Of a DNA stretch of 64,000 nt, positions 58,251-64,000 are shown piece after piece. How positions within the stretch are numbered: position 1 is the stretch's first letter; every line of letters begins with the position of its first letter. The stretch covers positions 218,125 to 282,124 of the forward strand of contig NZ_CABSIF010000004.1 in assembly GCF_902477725.1 (NCBI RefSeq), read 5' to 3'. This DNA is from an uncultured Desulfovibrio sp. Lineage in GTDB: Bacteria; Desulfobacterota; Desulfovibrionia; Desulfovibrionales; Desulfovibrionaceae. The notes under the pieces were generated by a model that was not told the DNA's origin, made no database searches, and saw only the letters and a program-made list of their open reading frames with translations. Both the position numbers and the translations under genes were made by a program.

Positions 58251-61186
58251 CACTTGCTCTCCTTGGCTGTATTGGTCTTGCTGGGCCTGACTATTTTTTC
58301 CTTGTTGGCATTCTTTTGGGGATGCGCCGCAACTGTCCATAGGGCAGAGGGAGCTGCCAGAAGGTCTTTCAGAGCCTCCGCTACAGCTTCTTTTGTGCAG
58401 TTTTGCAGATTGCTCTCTGTTGTTTTGCTCCATTCAAGATAGGGGTAGCCTGTAGCCAGTTCCGTAAGCAGCATGCGCTGCCAGTACTGGGTGTTGCTGC
58501 GGCTGGTCTGAACCTGGGTGAGCATGGGCAGGCGCAGTCGGTCCAGTTCCTGCTGGCTCACCTTCCAGGGGGCGAGAGTCCCCAGATATTCTTTAACCTG
58601 CCCCATCTGTTCCCGGTTGGTGTGTACATCGATCTGGAGCAGGGAATAGCCGTCCTCATTGGGCATGGTGCGGTAAAAGGCGCTGGGACTGTAGCTTGCA
58701 CCCATGCGTTCGCGCAGATCGCGGCGCAGTTTGTCGCGCAGCAGCGCTGCCGCGAGCTGCCGGGCAGCCAGAACCTCCCTGTTGCCCTGCGGTGCGAAAT
58801 CAAGACGCCATGCCTTGCGGACAACAGCCTGATCAACAGAATCCGGAACCTGAATGCTCGCGGATTTGCCAGCAGGAAATTCTAGCGGAGCGGGTTTTTC
58901 TTCCACAGCCGCAGGCTGGGTTGTGATGTGAGCGAAGTAGCGTTTTGCCAGTGAAATTGCAGTATTGGGATCAATATCGCCGCTGATGATCACACGCACA
59001 GGCTCTTTTTTACGGCTGGCGGCGATAAAGCTGCGCACATCGTCAATACCCAGGCTGGCCGCTTCCTCGGGCCTGAGGGGCTGATATCTGCGCACATTGC
59101 CGTAAAAAAAGGCCTGCCCTGCGATTTTTGAAACTTTTTCAACCGTTTCAGTCTGTTTGCGGTTTTGAGCTTCAAGTTTGCGCAGGGCGCGTTGGAGGTC
59201 GTCAGCCGCAGGCTGCGGATCGCTGAACTGCGTCCACACCGCCTGCACCAGCAGCTCAAGCTGCCGGGAGTCGCCTTCAACGCTGATGATGGCGTTGTTG
59301 GGGCCGTGCACCTCACCGACCCTGCCGCCCATGCGCTCCGACAGTTTTTGCGTTTCAAGGCGCGAAAGCGCGCCGAGGCCGCTTTCTGCCAGAGTTGCGC
59401 TGGCTGTTTGGGCAAGGGCAATGACGCTGTCGGGCAAGTTGGCGTATCCCTTGCCGAAGAGAAGCTGCACCGAGGCCTTGTTGGGCTCAAAATTAAGCGG
59501 AAGCACGTAGCATTCAACGGCGTCGCTCAGACGGGTCTGGAGGAGGGTTACAGCCGGGCTGCCCGGCTGGGAAAGATCACGGCTGGCTATGGGCGCATCT
59601 GCGGGGGCCGCAGTTGCCGATGCTGCCGCCGGAAGTTCAAGATATGGGAAGGCAATGGATTTTGTCTGCACCGTGGGCGCTGGCTGTGCAGCAAGGCCCT
59701 CTTGCCATGCTGTGAGGATGGCGGCTGCATCGGGCGGTGTGGCGCTGCCCACGGCAAGGAAAACATCTTCCATTGCCAGCATGGAGCGGAGCGCCGCATT
59801 GACCGCATCTTCCGTGATGGCGGGCCGCAACTGCCGGAACAGGTTCAGATCAAAGGTGGGCGCGGTTTGAACGTAGTCCGCATTGGCGGTGCGTACAAAC
59901 TGGTCTGCCACATCGGCATTGCTCATGCCAGCGCGCTGCTCCTTGAAGCGGGAAATTCTTTTTTCAGCAAAATCAAGTGCCTGAGCTATCTCCTGCCGGG
60001 TGAAGCCGTGCGTTGCCGCCCGCTTCACCTCTTGTGCCAGGGCAGGCAGCGCCTGTTGCCAGCCGCCGGAGTGCGTTGCCAGCCCGATTGCGGCAGAAGG
60101 AGTAAGACCCTGCCGCCAGTTTGCGACAAAGCGCGCGTTGTTCCAAAGATTGTCGCGTTGGTCTCGCTCCAGCAGGCGGCGCTGCATGCAGTACCCGAGC
60201 ACGGAGTCCACAAGCTGGTTTTGCTGATTCAGACGCGTATCGCGCTGGTGCATGCGCGGGAAACGCATTATTACGGAAATTTCCTCGCCGCTGATGGCGC
60301 GCGGCTCCCCTTGCGCCTGGATGCCGCCAAGCCACGCCTCGCCCCATGACGGGGGGAAGGGCACCGGGCCGGGGTTCGTCATGTCTGCAAAGCTGTTTTT
60401 CACAAGCTGACTGACCTGATCGGCAGTGACGGAGCCTGCGATAACCAGAATCATGCGTTCCGGGTGGTACCATTTGCGGTAAAAAGCCTTCAGGCGCTCG
60501 GAGGTTGCCCCACGGATGCAGTCTTCCGTGCCGATGGGCTGGTTCACAAAGGCTGTGCCCGCATAGAGCTGGGCAGTGCGCTGACGTTTGCTTGCCATGG
60601 CTTCGCTGTCGCGCACATTTTTCTCTGCCAGAATAACGCCCAGCTCCTTGGCGACTTCTTGCGGGGCAAACTGGATGCCATCCGCAAAGTCGCGCAGAAT
60701 TTTCATCCCCATGGCAAGAGTGCTGGTGTCGCTGGATGTGAGGTTGAGCTTGAAGACGGTTTCTGCCCATGCAGTATGGGCATTGGTGTCGCCGCCAAAA
60801 CTCATGCCGTGGCGCTGGAAAAAGGGAATGAGCGATCCGGGGGCAAAATTGTGCGTTCCGTTAAACGCCATATGTTCAATGTAGTGGGCGTAGCCTAACT
60901 CGCTGGGCGTTTCCATCAGCGAACCAGCCTGAACATTCAGATACATGGAAACGCGACCAGCTGGTTTGGCATTGGGGATGACCGCATAACGGAAACCGTT
61001 TGGCAGCCGCCCAAAGGTGATGGCAGGATCTGGCGGCAGGTCAGAATGCTCGTGCGCCCATTTGCCGTCGTACCAAAATGCTTCCGGGGGGGCGTTTGTA
61101 AGGATATTTTTTGCAAATGATGTGGAAGTTAAGGCCGTTAACACAATGCACAGGGCAAGGATTGATTCGGTCAAAAATATGGGCAT
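58250..61186 (-). CDS. Periplasmic M16 zinc metalloprotease
   Basis: A 978-residue secreted pitrilysin-type protease. The inverted zinc motif is HYIEH (101-105) with Glu181/Glu188 downstream (VAKELGVILAEKN). Two M16 catalytic-type and two inactive halves follow, as in single-chain M16 enzymes. The signal peptide is about residues 1-25. In the Fus system a similar M16 enzyme (FusC) cuts imported ferredoxin in the periplasm. Here it is the first gene of an operon with a TonB receptor and peptide importer. Confidence 0.92.
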   Translation of the reverse strand: MPIFLTESILALCIVLTALTSTSFAKNILTNAPPEAFWYDGKWAHEHSDLPPDPAITFGRLPNGFRYAVIPNAKPAGRVSMYLNVQAGSLMETPSELGYAHYIEHMAFNGTHNFAPGSLIPFFQRHGMSFGGDTNAHTAWAETVFKLNLTSSDTSTLAMGMKILRDFADGIQFAPQEVAKELGVILAEKNVRDSEAMASKRQRTAQLYAGTAFVNQPIGTEDCIRGATSERLKAFYRKWYHPERMILVIAGSVTADQVSQLVKNSFADMTNPGPVPFPPSWGEAWLGGIQAQGEPRAISGEEISVIMRFPRMHQRDTRLNQQNQLVDSVLGYCMQRRLLERDQRDNLWNNARFVANWRQGLTPSAAIGLATHSGGWQQALPALAQEVKRAATHGFTRQEIAQALDFAEKRISRFKEQRAGMSNADVADQFVRTANADYVQTAPTFDLNLFRQLRPAITEDAVNAALRSMLAMEDVFLAVGSATPPDAAAILTAWQEGLAAQPAPTVQTKSIAFPYLELPAAASATAAPADAPIASRDLSQPGSPAVTLLQTRLSDAVECYVLPLNFEPNKASVQLLFGKGYANLPDSVIALAQTASATLAESGLGALSRLETQKLSERMGGRVGEVHGPNNAIISVEGDSRQLELLVQAVWTQFSDPQPAADDLQRALRKLEAQNRKQTETVEKVSKIAGQAFFYGNVRRYQPLRPEEAASLGIDDVRSFIAASRKKEPVRVIISGDIDPNTAISLAKRYFAHITTQPAAVEEKPAPLEFPAGKSASIQVPDSVDQAVVRKAWRLDFAPQGNREVLAARQLAAALLRDKLRRDLRERMGASYSPSAFYRTMPNEDGYSLLQIDVHTNREQMGQVKEYLGTLAPWKVSQQELDRLRLPMLTQVQTSRSNTQYWQRMLLTELATGYPYLEWSKTTESNLQNCTKEAVAEALKDLLAAPSALWTVAAHPQKNANKEKIVRPSKTNTAKESK

Positions 61187-61241
61187 GTCTTCATATCCGC
61201 ATGTTTGGGTGTCTGGAGTAATGAAAATTGCTATATGGAAA

Positions 61242-61256
61242 TGAAATTGAATTTCT
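61242..61256. promoter_or_regulatory. Fur-like box before the protease-receptor operon
   Basis: TGAAATTGAATTTCT contains the perfect dyad GAAATT-G-AATTTC and matches 12 of 15 positions of TGAAAATGATTTTCA. It lies just after the predicted start of transcription, where a bound repressor would block the promoter. Confidence 0.45.
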
Positions 61257-61267
61257 TTTGGTTTAGT

Positions 61268-61296
61268 TAACTAGTCTGAAATTCAAATAGTGTCAA
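61268..61296 (-). promoter_or_regulatory. Candidate promoter of the protease-receptor operon
   Basis: TTGACA (61296-61291) and TAGTTA (61273-61268) separated by 17 bases on the minus strand. The -10 is weak. Confidence 0.4.
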
Positions 61297-61571
61297 TTAT
61301 AATGGGGTATTATTTGTAAGTTGGTATAACTTATGAAAAATATCAGAAAATCTAAAGGGCTGGAGTTTCTGATAATAATTTCATAACATATTGAATTAAA
61401 ATGACTTTTATAAAACGTTTGCTGCGGGTACATTCGGAAAGGAGTGCCCTTTGAAAAGGAGAAGGCGCGGAGCTATAGCGGTTACCGTCGAGAGGGGGGC
61501 AGGTTGCGTTGGAGGCGGTGAGAGGGTGCCGGGGGGCAAATTATTTGTATCTGCAAGTAGTTGCGAGTGCG

Positions 61572-61606
61572 TAAAAAAAGAAGGAGGAGTTGTGCTTCTC
61601 CTCCTT
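61572..61606 (-). terminator. Terminator after the Lar-like gene
   Basis: AAGGAGGAG and CTCCTCCTT (61581-61589, 61598-61606) form the stem; on the minus strand it is followed by CTTTTTTT. It is about 250 bases past the stop. Confidence 0.65.
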
Positions 61607-61858
61607 GCCTGTTTAGGCTGACTGGCTGCACCGCCTTACCCGGCACCAAGTTTGAATCTGCTGGCAGCGCCACACTGCTGACATCCTCAGAAAATGTATC
61701 TGATTTGCCAACAACTGCTGCACGTTCTCGCAACTTGCTAATAAATCAGCATTAATGCGATAAAAACATGATAATGCAAGGCATGTAGCGTGCCATGCGT
61801 ATTTCAGTTTATTGTTAGGTTCTTGCAGATTTCAAAAAATTTGCAGTGCTACCTGTTA

Positions 61859-62161
61859 TCAGGATGCAACATATGAATTCCACAGTCTGATAGCAGCGGA
61901 TTCGCTCACAGACCACTGCAAGGGGCAGTTTCCGCATTCGCAGACAAGCCGATATATGTCGTTAATTCTGCCTTCGGGTCTGGATACTTCGACCTTTGGG
62001 GCCTTTCCACATTTGATGCAGGGATGAATGACAGGAAGGTTTTCTTTGTTCATGCGGGCAACATAATCTTCTTGTTGCCAGTAGTCAAAAGGGATTAACC
62101 ACAAAGGCCTGCCAGGTGTTCTGAGCGGTGGCATAAACCCGGACAGCTTGAAAGTGGACAA
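61859..62161 (-). CDS. Lar-like zinc-ribbon protein
   Basis: A 100-residue protein. IHPCIKCGKAPKVEV and LVCECGNCPLQW form a four-cysteine zinc ribbon, and SAAIRLWN at the end matches the AI..WN motif of the Lar/restriction-alleviation-like phage family. The N-terminal 45 residues are unlike the family. Such proteins are common in prophages and mobile islands. Function here is unknown. Confidence 0.65.
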   Translation of the reverse strand: MSTFKLSGFMPPLRTPGRPLWLIPFDYWQQEDYVARMNKENLPVIHPCIKCGKAPKVEVSRPEGRINDIYRLVCECGNCPLQWSVSESAAIRLWNSYVAS

Positions 62162-62478
62162 CTCACAGTATCTTTTTGTTCCCCTGCTAGCTCATAGGTT
62201 TGTTAGGCAGGCCTTTGCGATCCCCTGTTTGCAAACAGGGCTGAAAGGAACGATGGAAATAATATTAAATTATTAGACATGGTTAAGTGCGCCTTGTCAG
62301 CGGATTTATGAAAGGCTGTTTCAGCGTTTGCCAATGCGTACAGTTAAATGACAATAAGGTTAATTGTATGTGTAGTGTAGTTTTGTTATTGATGTATATT
62401 TTTGTTAGTTTTTTTAATTATAGCAATTTTAGAGACACTGTTAATTTGTTATGGTACACTGCTAGCAGGTATTGATTG
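62162..62478. other. AT-rich spacer with palindrome
   Basis: About 317 bases between the divergent Lar-like gene and the next small gene. Apart from the palindrome at 62223-62240 I see nothing I can name; an open frame at 62287-62475 has no family or ribosome site. Confidence 0.4.
62223..62240. promoter_or_regulatory. 18-bp perfect palindrome upstream of the Lar-like gene
   Basis: CCCTGTTTGCAAACAGGG is fully self-complementary, about 60 bases before the Lar-like gene start. It could be a repressor operator or a short hairpin. Confidence 0.45.
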
Positions 62479-62778
62479 ATGGGAGTAGCTGTGGAATATC
62501 AACTTGATCTTGTTTCTGTGGCTCTCAAGAGTGAAGGTGAAAAAATATTCACCCTTGCAGATGGTCATGAAATGAAAATTTTGCCATCGGGCGATGGCAA
62601 AACAATGTCCATCATTATTGATGACGGTGTTTCATACAAGACGAAAGGAGCTAATGACTTTGTAAAAATAATCAGACAGATATTAGAGGGTAGAGGCATT
62701 GCCGGATGGGATGAAACTCGGGAAGGACAAGACAATGTTGATCAGGTCCTTTTCATGTACAAAGATGATATTGAATGA
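62479..62778 (+). CDS. Small hypothetical protein
   Basis: A 99-residue protein (MGVAVEYQLDLVSVALKSEGEK...) ending VDQVLFMYKDDIE. It is acidic, with no membrane segment or motif I know. Low GC compared with the core genes. Coding potential is moderate and an immediate upstream ribosome site is weak. Confidence 0.45.
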   Translation: MGVAVEYQLDLVSVALKSEGEKIFTLADGHEMKILPSGDGKTMSIIIDDGVSYKTKGANDFVKIIRQILEGRGIAGWDETREGQDNVDQVLFMYKDDIE

Positions 62779-62943
62779 CGTTTTCTGAATAATTTGCAAT
62801 GCATGATGCTTGCAAATATCAGACACAGGCCATGAATTATTCTACAATCAATCCGCACCATGCTTTTATTTTACAATGGGTAACATTTATTTGCCCATGT
62901 GAGGAGGTACAATTTTTTTGAACATGAACAGGGAGAATGAATT

Positions 62944-63156
62944 ATGCAAATTAACTCAAAACAGCGTGCTGAAATAGAACGAATTTTATCGAATTGGAAA
63001 AGATATCTTGATAGTCTTCCGCCAGCATCCGATGATTTGAAATTACATAAATGGCTTGGTATGAATACGTCGTTAGTGAAAAAAGATACTTTTACTAATA
63101 ACTTGCGCTTTGTTGCAGATGAGCTGAGAACGCGCCTTGACGCAACGGCATTATAA
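62944..63156 (+). CDS. Small hypothetical protein
   Basis: A 70-residue, mostly helical protein (MQINSKQRAEIERILSNWKRYL..ELRTRLDATAL). GGGAGAATGAATT precedes the ATG, a good ribosome site. No family recognised. It lies in the AT-rich zone with the Lar-like gene. Confidence 0.5.
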   Translation: MQINSKQRAEIERILSNWKRYLDSLPPASDDLKLHKWLGMNTSLVKKDTFTNNLRFVADELRTRLDATAL

Positions 63157-63493
63157 AGCTGGGTAAAATAAGGGTGTGAGTAGGGCTGTCCTTGTCAGGG
63201 GTGGCAACGTTATTTGGTCGCAAGAGCTGAACGTTGCATCCTTGGGGCGGTTCATCTCACCCCCTTTGTTTTGATGGTGGATGGATCCAGACTGCGACTC
63301 TCTGGGGAAGTAGGGTCTCTGTGGGGGAGAGGCGGTTTAGCAAACTGTTAACCATTCTGGTAGCAGCTTGGGTAGAGACAGGCAATTTTTCGAGGGCGGT
63401 TGAATTACTGTGCGCAGGCCTGTGGCATAGTTCAGACAAAAAAAGAAGGCCGTGAAAATCACGGCCTTCCTGCATTTTAAATGCTTGCTGGAC
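63157..63493. other. Spacer between small gene and RRM gene
   Basis: About 337 bases. It holds the terminator of the RRM gene (63438-63469); otherwise I see no gene, repeat or RNA structure. Confidence 0.45.
63438..63469 (-). terminator. Terminator after the RRM gene
   Basis: GAAGGCCGTGA (63445-63455) and TCACGGCCTTC (63459-63469), read on the minus strand and followed by TTTTTTT (63444-63438). Confidence 0.9.
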
Positions 63494-63760
63494 TTACCAG
63501 CGACGGGCGGCGGGCTTTTTGGGCTCAGCCTTGTTCACGCGCAGAGCGCGGCCGTCAACTTCTTTGCCGTCAAGGGCAGAGATGGCGTTGATGGCGCTGC
63601 TTTCGTCCATTTCAACAAAACCGAAGCCACGGGCGCGGCCGGTTTCGCGATCAGAAATCAGGTTCACGGAAAGAACATCGCCATAGGGCTTGAAGAGAGC
63701 TTCAACGCCGTCCTGGGTAGCAGACCAAGACAAATTGCCGACATAAATAGAAGTAGCCAT
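63494..63760 (-). CDS. RRM-type RNA-binding protein
   Basis: An 88-residue single RNA recognition motif protein. SIYVGNLSW is the RNP2 site and RGFGFVEM is RNP1; both aromatic positions are kept. The short basic tail ends KKPAARRW. Small RRM proteins in cyanobacteria and proteobacteria often respond to cold. ATG 63760 is preferred over 63772. It has its own terminator. Confidence 0.9.
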   Translation of the reverse strand: MATSIYVGNLSWSATQDGVEALFKPYGDVLSVNLISDRETGRARGFGFVEMDESSAINAISALDGKEVDGRALRVNKAEPKKPAARRW

Positions 63761-64000
63761 GTGAGACTCCAAGGGGTTAAGGGGAGGTAGACTTTCTGCT
63801 TGAAGCCTTACCCATGTAAAGTCTCTGGCGAAAAATTTACTATACCCAATCAGTGATGTGGTAACATAGGGTGGTGTGCAGAAAATGTCAATGAATGTTA
63901 TTTTAAAATAAGTAGCATGACGGCGGGAATTTACATTTTTTATAGAACTATTATCTGGCGGATCAGTGGGATACAGACTAAAAAATTATTTTTTATTATT
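63761..64000 (-). other. Leader and upstream region of the RRM gene
   Basis: The region to the window end. AGACTTT (about 63790-63796) and AAAGTCT (about 63818-63824) can pair to form a hairpin before the ribosome site in the mRNA; this could be a cold-responsive leader. No reading frame of interest on either strand. Confidence 0.4.

Larger units (their letters stand above)
61187..61858. other. AT-rich spacer upstream of the protease gene
   Basis: About 670 bases holding the promoter and Fur-like box (61242-61296), and the terminator of the Lar-like gene. Between 61480 and 61760 GC rises but no reading frame there has a ribosome site or recognisable product. Confidence 0.45.

Noticed and set aside
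61482..61733. 83-codon minus-strand frame
   Set aside because: Spans the terminator of the Lar-like gene and has no family or ribosome site.

Overview
The window looks like a high-GC chromosomal segment of a Desulfovibrio-type sulfate reducer, close to D. desulfuricans. Support comes from a glycyl-radical choline lyase microcompartment of GRM1 type, a large porin of the kind seen in Desulfovibrio, a tetraheme cytochrome beside a heme-binding chemoreceptor, and a MetQ without a lipobox. The species is inferred, not proven. No rRNA, tRNA, CRISPR array or insertion sequence was recognised.

Layout. 1-11 kb holds the edge of a polyferredoxin gene, a metNIQ importer, small membrane or lipoprotein genes, an acyltransferase, an ArsR/permease/mini-thioredoxin operon, and a heme chemoreceptor with a tetraheme cytochrome c. 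11.0-26.2 kb (minus strand) is an 18-gene choline operon. It contains CutC and its activase CutD, two aldehyde dehydrogenase homologues (one lacking the catalytic Cys), a PduL phosphotransacylase, three BMC-H proteins (one with a tail), three tandem-domain shell proteins, a vertex protein and PduU. It also has a PduS-like flavin/Fe-S protein, a PduM-like protein, EutJ and a PduV/EutP-like protein. A divergent MerR regulator at 26.6 kb faces a promoter with a 19-bp spacer carrying a dyad, so it very probably controls the operon.

27.7-44.4 kb appears to be one sigma-54 regulon. It comprises a porin, a cytoplasmic alkaline-phosphatase-superfamily hydrolase with a stripped-down paralogue, and an enhancer-binding regulator. 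It further includes an OsmC/Lpd/GcvH/EamA operon and a NitT/TauT-type ABC importer with two ATPases, two permeases and a binding protein. Four -24/-12-like elements and upstream copies of a TGTCG-N7-CGACA dyad tie these units together. The substrate is unknown. A plausible reading is outer-membrane entry, inner-membrane import, hydrolysis in the cytoplasm, and a lipoyl-linked redox step.

44.6-61.2 kb (minus strand) is a long uptake operon: M16 protease, ABC-2-type transporter genes, a TonB-dependent receptor, YejA/B/E-like peptide importer parts, a tandem ABC ATPase fused through a membrane helix to a TonB domain, then ExbB and ExbD. This resembles the Fus-type protein-piracy systems, with the TonB and ATPase functions joined in one polypeptide. 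Fur-like boxes lie before the first gene and before exbB. 61.2-64 kb is AT-rich, with a Lar-like zinc-ribbon protein, two orphan small genes and an RRM RNA-binding protein.

The strongest candidates for undescribed biology are the ATPase-TonB fusion operon and the sigma-54 regulon with its lipoyl-dependent redox module.
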